64,000 nt of DNA from Alisma plantago-aquatica (taxonomy: Eukaryota > Streptophyta > Magnoliopsida > Alismatales > Alismataceae): contig OY856409.1 of NCBI GenBank assembly GCA_963693085.1, positions 664,607,591 through 664,671,590 of the forward strand. Direction: 5' to 3'. A model generated the notes under the pieces. It ran no database searches. It saw only the letters and a program-made list of their open reading frames with translations, and was not told where the DNA came from. Both the position numbers and the translations under genes were made by a program. Numbering within the stretch: position 1 is the stretch's first letter; each line of letters starts with the position of its first letter. Below are positions 51,801 through 63,986 of the stretch, piece by piece.

Positions 51801-53661
51801 AAGAAAAATGTTGAGATTGAATTTAATATGCACAATTACTTTTAAGAAACCATGATGAGGGTAGATGCTAGACAATGATATTATGTCTCGGGATGAAAGC
51901 CCACTGATGATGACTGTTATGAGATTATATGGAAATGTAAAGAACTATATGTGTTACAAATTACATTTTGTTGTGCTTCTTATTTTAGTCATTTTCTTTC
52001 TTGACAAGCTTAATCTATTTTAGGTTATTCTAGTTACGTAAGAATTCACACATATGATATATGATGTTTTGAATTATTTTAAGATGAGTGAAAGAGATTA
52101 ATAACAAGTGAAGTGATGATATGTCTAGTTAGGTGCTCTAAACACCATCAGTTTCCCCTGAGGTCCAAATTGGGGAAACAAAATGGATCTCCTTGTAGTA
52201 ATAGATGAATATGAGAAGGATTTCTAAAGTGTGGATCGAGACATTAATAGTTAGACCTCTAGGATTAAGGAGTGAGTTGTCTGGAGTGGATGTGGCCCTA
52301 AATCCTTGATGTGAAAGTCTATGTCCATGAGGTATAGTCTCTGCTGAAATGAAATATGTAAAATATGAAAATATGAGAAATGGTGTGATATGTGATATAT
52401 TGTTTTACTGGTTCCTATCTAGTGTACCTGAGATAAGGACATAAGCCTATTTAGGTGACCCTAAGGTAGTCAAGGTCTGTTGTTGATATCTTAAGGTGAC
52501 TGACTAATTCCTAAGATAGTGACAGTGAGTCGTTGACATGAGAATCAGGCTTGGAAACTTCTACTTGGTGAGGTGCAGGACAAGTAATTTTAGGTTAAAT
52601 GAATAAAAGATGATAAGCCATGTAGAATATGATTTGAATATTTGTTATATTCCTTATATGACTAGATGATAATTTTTTATTGTTGATTATGTTTCTCATT
52701 ATGGAAAATAATCATTATGTCATAGAGATTATTTGTTTCTTATTTTGATCCTTCTTGTTAATAAGTAATATATGTTCGAATTTATATTCACTCTGAAGAT
52801 GATTTAGATTGCTTGCTATTTAATAGTACTATTTGGTAGACATGGCTTATGTGTACTTCACCTTCAGGACAACAAGATGTATTCCTAGTCTGACTGGTGG
52901 AGTATCACAAAGATGATGTTATTGTTATGTATTGATTCAAAAAACTTAAATCTTGACTTGTTACTCATGCAGAAGGATTGCTAATCTAAACTAAAAAGTT
53001 TCTACTGATTTGTTCTTAGACATGTGCCAAAAGATGTTCTAAAGTTACATTTGGTTTCAGTGATTACCTTATTTGTTTGATTAGATTACCATTGTAAATT
53101 ATATTTGACTTATGTCAGAACTATCTGCTAGACCTTTCAATATTTGCAAGTTTCTATTTAGTTCATTTTTCTTAATTTGATTTTGATGCATGTACCTGGC
53201 TTGAGAGGGAGGCATCGAATCACTGGGGCTCTATATGATTCTCATGATGTTGTTTCAAATGATTTTAGGTATAATGCTATCTAGTGGAGAGGTCATGACA
53301 AAGAAGATGTAAATAAAAGGATACTCCAGATAGAATAAAATGTCCCTATATTCTATCTTTTTTGGGATGGTAGTATACATAGTTTGTTGTTTCATGTACA
53401 TGTAATTGAAGTAAACAGAACTGAAAATGAGTAACAAGATTTTGATTCTAGTATTAAATGAGTTGAATAAGTTCTTATGATAGTGTGACATTGTTAATGA
53501 GGTTTTATGAGAATGGAAAAAGGAAAATTTATGTATATTTTTCATATATTGTGATAATCATGTTGTTGAGAATGAGTTGTTTTGCTTTAAATTCTAGGTT
53601 TAGTCATAGGGATTATCTGTAATGGTTGGCATTAGTGTTGATCAAAAGAGAGGTCCTGACA
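48809..53661 (+). mobile_element. Solo LTR related to the first element, plus strand
   Basis: About 4.85 kb. Read on the plus strand it aligns with the minus strand of 3181-6462 over many blocks. These include GGTTTAC near the start, TATACAAATATGATTTAG, the U3 repeats at 49170-49500, AATTGACC near 49650 and AATCAAGTAAGTTTAG at 49821. They also include CCTGAGGTC...TTGGGGAAAC near 52160. The ends TGTAAC and CTGACA are flanked by CGCAA and CTCAA, which differ by one base and could be the target-site duplication. No primer-binding site follows, so it is a solo LTR. It is longer than the relative, and about 50.4-52.1 kb is poorly matched. It has no genes. Confidence 0.65.
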
Positions 53662-53699
53662 CTCAACATTTGTAACATCCTCATTTAACTCCACCTCTA

Positions 53700-54950
53700 T
53701 GGGTTGTATTGTCTTCTCTATATCTAAATGACACTTCCTCTAGATCAAAACATGGAACACATTATGTAACTGGTGTGAATTCAGTGGAAACTACAACCTA
53801 TATGCATCTTCCCAACTCCTACTATAATAGGTTATGGTCCCTTAAACCTAGGAGCCAACTTACCTTTCTTACCAAACCTCAACACACCCTTCCAAGGGGA
53901 TACTTTAAGGTATACACAATATCCAACATGGAACCCCAATGGTCTATGGCGGTTGTCAGCATATGACTTCTAGATATCTTAGGCTGCCTTCAACTATTGC
54001 TGGAACCCCTTGATTTTATTAATAGTCTACTATACAAACTCATGACCCAACATCAGAAACTCACCCGCCTCATACAAATAAAGTGGTGACCTACATCACC
54101 TACCATACAATGCCTCAAACAATGACATGTCTATGCTCCTTCCATAACTGTTGTTGTATACAAACTCAATCACGCTCAGGTGGATATCCCGACTTCCAAG
54201 AAACTGAAGTATACATGCCCTCAGAAGATCCTCCAACATCTGTATGGTCCTCTCTGACTGGACATCTATTTATGGGTGAAAGGCCATACTGAACCCTAAC
54301 TATCCCCAACATTGTATGTTGACACTCCCAAAACCTACTCATAAACTTAGGACCCCTATTAAACAATATGGTAACTAGTATTCGATGCGGATGAATAATC
54401 TCATCAACACAAATCTATGCTAAATTCTCTACTGTATAGGTGGTCTTAATCGGCAAAAAGTGAGTTGAGTTTGTCAACCGATCAACTATCACCCAAATGG
54501 AATCATGACCCTTTGCTTTCCTTGGAAGACCAACCACAAATTCCATAGTTAGTGACCCCATTTCCATGGTGGAATTGGCAAAGGCTGCAATATCCTTGCA
54601 AGATTATGATGATCTTCCTTGACCAGCTGAGAAATTGAGCATTTGGCTGTAAACTCTATGACGTCATGTTTTAGACCTGGCCACTAGTAAAAATCCTTAA
54701 TATTATGATACATCTTTATACTACCTCGATGTGTAGCATACATTGAGGAATGAGCCTCCTCAAGTACCATCTCTCTCAAACCATTAATGTTAAGAACCAC
54801 CAACCAGTTGTGAAACTCATACCACTATTGTTAGGAACCACCAATTGGTTGTGAAAACATACTGCCCCATCATTTGTCTCAAGAAACCCATCATGATTTT
54901 CACTGGGCCAAACTCTAACCTAATGTTCTATATCATAATATCATCTTTTT
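53700..54950 (-). pseudogene. Ty3/gypsy integrase pseudogene
   Basis: Minus-strand fragments, in order: a zinc-finger remnant (KMYHNIKDFY...KCSISQLVK, second Cys changed), FVVGLPRKAKGHDSIWVIVD with the first catalytic Asp, FNRGPKFMSRFW, SERTIQMLEDLLRAC with the catalytic Glu, and VYLKVSPWKGVLRFGKKGKL near 53830-53910. In FNRGPKF the second catalytic Asp is read as Asn (54358-54360). Integrase would insert the cDNA into the genome. Stops occur at several points. The C-terminal KVSPWKG type points to the Tekay/Del-like plant chromoviruses (inference). The gene ends near the solo LTR, and its 3' domain continues at 48626-48808. Confidence 0.85.
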
Positions 54951-55470
54951 GTACATCTATGATCTTATATATCAACATCAACTTCACATGTAACTATGCC
55001 AACAAGCTTACTAAAAAGGATACCACCAACTATACATTACTATGTCAGAGCGATACTAACATATCCCTCTTGTAATGTTCCATGGAGTACAAATTCACAT
55101 TGTTTGTAGATGAAGATGACTTTCTACTAAATGCATTAACCACTAAAATTGTCCTTCTTGGATGATAGTCCCTTGGTCAACTTCATCTATCTCCTCCACC
55201 TCACGTTTAGCTCTTGGTTCAAAAATATATACTGGAGTTTCTTCTGATTTGTCAAGATTTGACACTTCTTACCATACATATAGTGTCTTCAAATCTTCAA
55301 AGCAAGAACCACAATTGTTAACTCTAGGTCATGAGTTGGGTAGTTCTCCTCATGCTTCATAAGTTGTCAAGAAGAAAAAGAAATCATATTCTTGTTCTGC
55401 ATCGGTACACATCCCAACCCATTCCTTAAAGCATTACAGAAAATGATGTAACCTTTCCTAGGTTCTGGAA
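54950..55470 (-). pseudogene. Ty3/gypsy RNase H pseudogene
   Basis: Minus-strand frames show NGLGCVPMQNKNMISFSS, a stop, then QLMKHEENYPTHDLELTIVV and RHYMYGKKCQIL. This is the usual RNase H order between RT and integrase. At least two stops interrupt it. Normally it degrades the RNA strand of the RNA-DNA hybrid. Confidence 0.8.
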
Positions 55471-56445
55471 GCACCAACATTGGTGCACTCATCAACTTCT
55501 CCTTCAATGACTAGAAAGAACTTTCACACTTGTCATCCCATAAAAAGAAACACCCTTTCTAGTCAACCCGATTAAGGGTAGAGAAACAAAAATGAAGCTC
55601 TTGATGAACCTTATATAACTAGCTAGACATAGGAAGCTCCAAACCTCAATCGGTGAATTGGGTTTCTCCTACTCCAACATAGACTCCACTTTCTTATGAT
55701 ATATACAAACACCTTTTATAGAGATTATGTGACCTAGAAAGGACACCTCGATCAACCAAAACTCACACTTACTGAACTTGGCATAAAACCTATGATGCCT
55801 CACAACTTAAAGGCTTGATGAAGATATTGCTCATGTTACTTACTATCCCTGGAGTATATCAAGATATTGTCTATGACCACCACCAAGAACTAGTCAAGAT
55901 ACTTTCTAAACACTCTATTCATCAGCACCACAAGCTCTCATGGTGCATTAGTTAGCCAAAACGACATAATAACAAACTCATAATGACCACACCTAGTCCT
56001 AAAAGTAGTCTTTGATATGTCATCTTCCTTGATCCTAAGTTTGTGATACCCTAACCTTAGATCTATCTTGGAAAACACTATATCACTTCTCAACTTCTCA
56101 AACTAAGCATCTATCTTCAACAAAAAGTACTTGTTCTTCATTATAACCTTTTTCAACTATTCGTAGTCTATGCAAAGCCTCCCAAAACCATCATTCTTCT
56201 TCACAAACAACATTGGTGCACTCCAAGGGGAAGTTCCCAGCCATATGAAACCCTTCTCCAACAACTCCTGCAAATTTTTCTTCAACTCCTTCACCTCAGT
56301 TGTAGCCATCCTAAAGGGTGATTGTGGTATGGGTTGCATGCCACGAACTACATTGATTTCAAAATCATTCTCCCCAGGGGGTGGAACACTTGAAAACTCA
56401 TTAGGGAAAACATCTTCAAACTCTCTCACTACATGTACATTCTAG
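55470..56445 (-). pseudogene. Ty3/gypsy reverse transcriptase pseudogene
   Basis: The N-terminal part is open at 56157-56429 and contains REFEDVFPNEF, RMATTEVKELKKNLQELLEK and WSAPMLFVKKNDGFGRLCID. Further along, LVVVIDNILIYS is the active-site box. Its second Asp is now Asn (AAT at 55866-55868), so the enzyme would be dead. The thumb KFSKCEFWLIEVSFLGHIIS follows near 55750-55800. Stops and shifts are scattered between. The open N-terminal stretch is the best-kept piece of coding sequence in the window. Confidence 0.9.
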
Positions 56446-56449
56446 GTAC

Positions 56450-56960
56450 TACAAATGCTCACCTTGGTATCCACTATGTGTGATAGAAAAGCTTCACATC
56501 CTTATCTCTTCAACATCTCAACTATCACAGCTGAGACTAGACAGGTGGGAAGGATCTTCCTATCTCCTCAGAAAGTCCAGGAGACATCACCACCACAATC
56601 TTTATGACTTTGGAACCACAATCCAACACAACCTTGTACTTCTCCAAGGTATCCATCCCTAGGATCATATCAAATCAAGGCATATCAAGTGGCATAAGAT
56701 CCACTTGAATGTTATGTCCTAAGAAGGAAACAACACTAGATGGACACACTACCCACAACATGGCAGAACCAACCAAAGGGGTTTCTATGAAGAGAATATT
56801 AGTTCTACTACAAATAGGTGAGTTAAAACTATCTATCACCTCTTCGGTGATAAAAGAGTGTGACACACCTAGTTAAACCAAAATAGATATAAAGGTAGAA
56901 GAAGATAAATCTGAATGAAAAAGTTCCATATGACCTGTCACGACCCACATGTTGACCACT
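56450..56960 (-). pseudogene. Ty3/gypsy aspartic protease pseudogene
   Basis: The minus strand reads FISILV, a stop (TAA at 56873-56875), then LGVSHSFITEEVIDSFNSPI, and later VSFLGHNIQVDLMPLDMP. This is the retroelement protease order. The stop falls at the place of the catalytic Asp. Part of this gene is the stretch preserved in the internal domains of the array element. Confidence 0.8.
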
Positions 56961-56999
56961 CCATTTGGCTAACTAATGTCATAAAATCTAGTCATTTCT

Positions 57000-58215
57000 T
57001 ATTGTCATCCTTGATCTCTGCTTGCTGGTCCTGAAGACCCTGGCTACAATTTTTGGTCATGTCCTCTACTTCCACTTGTATTGTACTATTGTTGTTGTGA
57101 GCCCTGTTGGCTCTGCCTTGGTTGTCATTTAACCTCCTAGTTCTTCATGAGGAAAGACCGTCTCACATGCCCAAGTTGACTGCACTTGAAGAACATCCTT
57201 GTATCATACTACAGCCTAGATGGCCCCTTTATAAACACTGACCTAGAAATGTTTGTGCCAATTGACAAAATTGTGACCTCTCCCTTTCTAGGAGACCACT
57301 GTGAAAATACTTGTGTCCTTGGCTCAACAAACTGTGACCTCACCCTTTTTAGGAAACCATTGTGAGAATACTTGTGTCATTGGCTCAGAAAACTTCAACC
57401 TTGGCTGAGACTGTGGGTACTACGGTGAAGAAAACCTTGACTTCTTAAAAATTCCAGATAGTGATCCTTGGAACTAAGCAGACTTCTTCATGGCATTGGC
57501 TTCTAGCTGCCCCCACGGTTTTCCTCTTTATGCTCCACACAGACTCCATAAAGGTGGAAAACTTCTCTCTAGAACCAAGAGTCAATGTTGTCCTTGCCAA
57601 CTAGACATTCAAGCCATTTTTGAACCTTCTGATCCTCTCCTTCTCTGTGGCCACAATGTGTGGGAAGAACCTCAAAACCTCCATAAACTTCACCACATAG
57701 TCATTAATAGACCATGATCCCTGATGTAGGCACTCAAACATGAGCCATCCTCTCCTCCAGGTATATCTCCAGGAAGTAACGATTGACAAACTCCTTCCAA
57801 AACTCCTCCCAACTGATCATTTATCTTGATCTCTTCTCCTCCTCTCTGGCCTACCAATGTCGAAAAATGCCCTTTGTAAGGTAGACCACATGCTTCACAT
57901 TGTCCTCCTTAAAGATATTCAAAATCCTAAATGCCTTGTCTAGCTCTGCCAACCACATGTCAGCATTTTTGGGGCATTCTGTACCCACATACTTTGTGGC
58001 CTCCACACGCATCAACCTCTAAAAGGTCTTCCTTAGATCCTAAGATTCAACATTTGGGACATGCACCCTTGGTTGAGGTGTAGGCACCCTGTATTCTGAG
58101 TGTGTAATATCACCATCAACTATCCAAAAATAGATTGAAAAGCCATATAAACTATGGTTCAAGGGTCAAACAGAGGTGGAACGGGATGTTCTGGTCCTGT
58201 CTTGGGTGCTCCTCA
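57000..58215 (-). pseudogene. Ty3/gypsy gag pseudogene, broken by the third element
   Basis: The capsid fragment at 57601-57789 includes FECLHQGSWSINDYVVKFME and VATEKERIRRFKNGLNV. A degenerate zinc knuckle (MFFKCSQLGHVRRSFL; only one Cys and the His kept) lies at about 57140-57200. The N-terminal part is cut at 58215, where the third element is inserted. The order gag-PR-RT-RH-INT is that of Ty3/gypsy. Confidence 0.8.
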
Positions 58216-61157
58216 TGTAACGACCTCACTTTTCAGCAACCCCCAGTTAAGGAAGGCCAAAAGGATGACATCCATAATCTAAAATTTTCCCAAGGATATA
58301 GATTTTGAAAAAAATAAATAATAGTAAATAATTTCTATTAATTCAAATATATTGTTTACAAGATGTTCCTCTAGATCTTACATAACTTTTCATCTTCAGA
58401 ATTGTACATATGAGAAGAAGTATATTTTAATCCTCCTTTCAAATTAACTTTAGTGTCTTCATGTAATTTGATATATCCATCATATCTTGACATTGTCATA
58501 TCTAGCATGTACCTACAATGTCATGAAACCAAAAGCACAGATTAGCATATCAAAATATATTTTGTACATGGGATTCATGCAAAAGTTTACAAGTACATAA
58601 TGACATATAACATTCAGTTACTTGCAAATAATAATTGTCATTTTCTTCACATAATATTTCTTTATGTGATACTCATAGTGGTATTATAATTGAACAGAAT
58701 GTAAATAAACATCCAACAATTTAGTTGTTCAATCCTTGAGAAACAATCAGCAAATAATGTAAAACTAACACGGGCAGTCATAAGTATAACCACGTACCTC
58801 AATGTTGAGCCATGACTACAATTACACTTTGATCATATTGTCTAATCGAGCAAGCAAGAGGAATCCAATTATTTAATCTGCACGTATGTAAATCCTAAAA
58901 TGTCACCATCACATTAATCACATTAAACCCTATTGACATCCTAGTCTAGGGTTTAGGTTTCAGATAAGGAATAAGGGTGCAACCCTAATTCCAACAAGTA
59001 TGTTAATCATTAGGTGAAACCCTAATTGTTATGTCCATCTTATAATTTCATTATGATCACTTAGATTCAATAAATCTTATTAACCCCATAGTGAATTAGG
59101 ATCTTTCACCCTAGTCCTTCATATGCATGGCTATTCACATTAGAAATCCTAATTCTGCATCATTATGATCATGAACTTGTTAAATCAACATTATATTCCA
59201 CAATATCATATACTAGCATAAAAGAAAGGTTTTAAAGGTATTCAACATGTTAATACTTAAAACTAGGGTTTTATTCTCTAATCACCTTTAATACATGTTA
59301 GCATTACTTTTGGAATTGGGATCATATTTAGGCCTTAAACATATATTATTTAGATTCTACATGTTCTCCTAATCAATTTTCATATATGACTATCCCAATC
59401 CAAGTTACCAATAATTAGTTACTATTTATTCAAGATTATTAATAATATGACCAATCATAAAAGGTCACAACATCCATTAAAATTATATTTCCATTACCTT
59501 TTGTTCACTGATCGTAGATACTTTCTTGGGTCTGGGTCCTTCTTGATTTGCTGACTCACCTCGCTCCCTCTCCTGTCTTAGGCACCTTCTTCACCTTTCC
59601 CTCCCACTCACACGCTTTGCCTCCCTCTACTGCCTGGGTGGTTCCCGATAAGAAAGGTTCTACAAGGGGATCCTTCCCTTCCCTTGTCGTCGATCAGATC
59701 CCTCACTGGCCCAATAACATCCACTAGGAGGGAATACCAAACTCCACACCATCTCTCTCACCCTCCCCAACACCAAATTTATGCCCTTGTTTCTCTGCAA
59801 GAGTAGGGCACCGAGGACATTGTCATGCGACGAAAACCCCACATCCATGGTGGTTCACAAAGGTATAAATATGGGGTAGAGATCCCACTTTTGAATTACC
59901 TTGGCTCCATGCTCATCAGTTCCCCAACGCCTGGATTAAAGGGGCTTGATTCTCCTTGTCAAAGTCATGGAGTAGTGTTGGCACTGTCTGGCACAAACAC
60001 ATAAAGAGCCATGGTATGAATAGAAGAAGGAAAAGACAGGGGCTTTGTTGACTTCTTTGGATATCCATCTTTTGTTTTGCTCTTACAGAGAAGATTCAAA
60101 ATCTTTATATAGGAAAAAGCATAGAGATTGTGGCTCTGCCAATATCTGTAAAAGGGCAAGAATAGTAGAGTTTCTCTTGATCCCAACATTGCGGGAAAAG
60201 AGGGCCCTTCTCTCAAAAAGGTTACTTTCCTTTGGCTAAAACCCCAATTTTGGGAAGTAATTAATTCTTTCTCTCTATAACCCCTCTTTGTACCAAAATA
60301 TGTGGAAAACTGTTCATTTAGTCTTCTCCTCATTAAGGACGTAATTATATATATTCCGTTATTTTCCCTTATATTAAAATACCTTAGGATTTATTATAAA
60401 TCCAAAAAGGAATCACCACTTTCTTATTAAGTTTTTATTTTAGTGAACTAAAACGCCATTAGGAAAGCACGTCAATATATGGCACTTTTTGGATAAGTTG
60501 CTCCTCAAATCATTAGAAAACTCTTTATGACTTGGGATCTAGGTCATTCTTTGTCCCCTCTTTGATATATTTCTTAAATTAATCAATTATCCTTATTTCA
60601 AGGAAACCCACTAATACTTATCCCGATGTGTATTCAATGTGTGTGATCTAATGGGATACCTTTCACATAAAAAACTTGCTCCTTTTAAAAATTATTGAAA
60701 ACAATGCATCATCCCATGGAATTTCCTTTTTCCTCCAACTTTTTAGAAATCTCCTATTTTCTTTATTACTTTGAAGTATAGTCAAGGTGAGATAAAAATA
60801 ATACCAATTGATGTCTCAAAACATGTGTTGCCAAACCAACTAGATAATTATTCTTTTAATTAGCAAAAAAACCATGATCATTGTTTTCTTTGGGAAATTT
60901 GCATAGTATTCTATTCCATTTTTATATTTATATATAAATCCATTGCTATATATTTATGCACAAAATATCTTATTCTTTTGTCTTGTGTTTCAAGGACATA
61001 TTTGCAAGGAAAATAGTCCCATGAACCTTTATATGGTCCATGGGTTGCACCCATGCCACGAAGATGATTTTATTATTTAACCAATAATTATTCAAGAATA
61101 TGTTTATCAAGCCAAGTCTTATATATTTCAAATTTACCAAAATATTAGGATATAACA
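58216..61157 (-). mobile_element. 3' LTR of the third element
   Basis: 2942 bp, TGTAACGACC...GATATAACA. Open minus-strand frames of 62 and 122 codons (59660-59848, 59965-60333) match nothing I recognise and are probably chance frames. Confidence 0.85.
60103..60113 (-). promoter_or_regulatory. Candidate TATA box of the third-element LTR
   Basis: The minus strand reads CCTATATAAAG, a strong plant TATA match, about 1.05 kb inside the U3 edge. Transcription would start near 60075 and run leftward. Confidence 0.45.
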
Positions 61158-61172
61158 TTCACCTCCCCTTAA
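61158..61172 (-). other. Polypurine tract of the third element
   Basis: CACCTCCCCTT lies directly inside the LTR edge and reads as a purine tract on the minus strand. The conserved GGGATTTTGTCCCC follows. Confidence 0.8.
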
Positions 61173-62654
61173 AAGGGATTTTGTCCCCAAAATTTAGACC
61201 TAGTAAGCTTAATAGTGAAATTTAACTCCTCTTAGTTTCAACCCTTAGGGTTAGCAGCCCTATTTAGATTTCCTTTTCATCATTATACATCCTTATAATT
61301 TACAATATATAATCTCTTAATGTTTACATTTTTATTTGTGATTTCAATTTCACTTGGTAACTACCTTCTCACTTAGGTTGTTAACCTATTATTCATTTAT
61401 CATTTCACATAAGGGTTAGGTAACATCTAAAACCTTAGATCATGTCATTAGATTTTAACTTAAGGTATTCCTTCCTCACATTTCAATTTTAAGCGTAATA
61501 TGTGTCTACCCAATCTCTGTTCCTCATAGTGAGATAAAATAAGCACTTGACTGCAGCCCAAATATAAATTTCATCTCATTCCAAGAGCATAGATGGTGTA
61601 TACGTACATTATCCTAAAATTTCATAGTTTAGGTTGAATCATTCTCAATATGACTTCTAACCATAAATTACCTTTTTTTGAATTCCCAATATTCTTATAT
61701 TTCATGAAGCCAAATGCCTTTTTCACTCTTGAGTTTGTACACAACTCCTTTCATTGTTACACGACTTCTTGTATCTTTTATATTTACACCTCATTTATTA
61801 TGAGCCTTAGCCACTTCATTGAGGTATCTAGGGGTATATGTACTTTTATGAGTGATCTCATCCTTACGCATTGTTCCTCTCACATTCACCCCTTTGGGTC
61901 ACATGAATTCATGAAGGTGGCCTATCTCCTAAGTCATGGGCCTCATGCAAACATAGTTGTTACCTCCCGACCAAATAGTCTTATGCATTCAGAGCATAAT
62001 CATTTCCTAGTCTCTTCAGTCTTATGTACCTTCAATACTCCCACTTGACCTTAGGATTGACTTTGGGATCTACCCCTCCCAAGGGTTTATCGAGGGAAAA
62101 TTATTTTTATATATAATTTTTTAATTCAGATTTCCTCCATCTATTATGATGCTCATTATTCACTTTATGTCCCCTCATTGGGCTCATGGTGACTTTTTCT
62201 TCCAGGCTTGGTATCATACTATTTGCCACTTCTATTGTGACTTTTCCTCATGTTCCTTAGAGATGGCATACTTGGGCTCAAAGACTTATACTCAATATAT
62301 GTGATTTCTTATTTTACACCCTTAATACTTTAGGTGATATTCACAATTACGTCAATCTTTAAATTGATTGGTCAACTCACCCTTCTATAGAAATTCCTAA
62401 CCAAGGGTGCCTTCATGGCTCACAGGAGGAGGTTATCCTCTCTTAGCCATAACCTGACCCCATGGGTTTTGGGTTTTTCCTCCTCCTTATGTCCTTTTTC
62501 CCACTCTTAGATTGATCACTCCGACTCAAAACACCATCCCTAAAGGTTTCATATTTTCATCTTTATGCATTTTTTATTATAACTTCTCAACCCTTGTTTT
62601 CTCAATCTCTAGGGTACCCTCTCATGTGTTTTTTCCCTACATAATAAAGTGGAC

Positions 62655-63130
62655 TTGGGAAACCTTCCCCTCCGGGGTCTTGGTGCCTTACCAGCCTTCA
62701 TAATTTGAGGCTTGACCTTTTGTGACCTTCCCTATCTGGGGCTTGGTCGTCTACGTTGCGGACTTAGGCCACCTTCACTAACTAGGGCTTGGTTCCATGG
62801 TAGACATCCCATCCATGGTCTTGACCTTCCTCTCCAGGGCTTGGTACTATGTCAGTCTTCCCCTATAGAGGCTTGACCTTATGTTAGTCATCTCAACGAC
62901 TTTCTTTCCATATTCAAACTTCTAGAGATAGAATGAGGGTTATACCAAGTTATTTTCATATTTTTATGTAACCTAAATAAGAATTTCTTATTTCAACCTT
63001 TCCACCCTTATCACATTTTCTCAATGGTGTGCCCTCTCTAAGAGGAGTCTCTTTATGGGGAACCCTTTCTAAGGGTTTGTTCCCTATAATGGACATTTCA
63101 TAACATTGGCCTTCTGTTCAGGGCTTGGCC
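62655..63130. repeat. Degenerate CTTCC...GGGCTTGG repeats
   Basis: CCTTCC/CCTTCA followed by GGGCTTGG or a variant recurs near 62663, 62726, 62772, 62825, 62856 and 63107 at irregular spacing. This is an old minisatellite-like stretch. Confidence 0.55.
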
Positions 63131-63972
63131 TGAGGAGATATTTCATTCTAGGCTGATCACCATTCATCCCCATGATGACTTTATTCACCCCATGTTCTTT
63201 AACTCTCCATAGAACAATATAGGGTTTGAGCATGTTACATCCATAAATGCATTTTTCATAGGTTATTTATGTTTCTTCAAACATTTCTCCTTACTACCTT
63301 GTTCCACATGCACATATGCATGGGAGACTGAGTCACCTAACTAATTGATATTTTTCTTATTCTTTTCAAGGTTCATATGGGTAGTGTTCTATATCACCAC
63401 ACTACTCTCAATCCCCATAATTAGGGTTTTTGGGTTCACGTTAGAGAATATACCCTAGCTCTTAGGGTTTATATTGCCCTTAACTCCCTAGGGTTCTTCT
63501 AATCCAACCCTAGTCCTATCTAATGTTTACCCTTTCCAATCATAAAACCATCTCTCTTTACTTTATCATTATTTACGCATTGCATATACATTATTTTTCG
63601 ACATTACATGTACAATATTATTTCCACATTACATGTACATTAACTGGAGGAGGATGCCTTATTCCTATTTCTTCTCAAAAACCCTAACTTTAGGTTTTAT
63701 TAAGTAAGAGTATGAGAAGTGGACAAATCAAGATGAGAAGAAAACCTAAAGGTATTTTACTTAGGGAAAAACCATCCCACTTTGGCTAGGCAAGATGCAC
63801 GAGCCTAGGAGTCCTCATAAGCCGACTAGTAGTGCAAAGGAACGTTTTGCCAGTCCCGAAGCCATGGTCCCTTCTAGACACCATTGTCTTTAGAAAATAC
63901 CCTAACAATTTCCTCATATTTCTATATATTACTTGAAATTACAAACTATTAAATATTATTTAAAAATATGGC

Positions 63973-63984
63973 GCTCTAATACCA
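63973..63984 (-). other. Primer-binding site of the third element
   Basis: The plus strand reads GCTCTAATACCA, one base different from the initiator-Met tRNA type seen in the other elements. It is 2 nt from the LTR start. Confidence 0.85.
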
Positions 63985-63986
63985 AA

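Larger units (their letters stand above)
61158..63986 (-). mobile_element. Non-coding internal domain of the third element
   Basis: 2.83 kb without gag or pol motifs. The longest open frame (132 codons, plus strand, 61650-62048) is antisense to the element and unrecognised. It holds a degenerate repeat around 62655-63130. Otherwise it is AT-rich and featureless. Confidence 0.75.

Noticed and set aside
53255..53545. 96-codon minus-strand frame in the solo LTR
   Set aside because: It is antisense to the LTR, AT-rich, with no motif.
59965..60333. 122-codon minus-strand frame in the third-element LTR
   Set aside because: It lies across the putative TATA box and start region, has no recognisable motif and is within chance length for this window.
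61650..62048. 132-codon plus-strand frame
   Set aside because: It is antisense to the third element, has no family resemblance, and there is no promoter or splice context.
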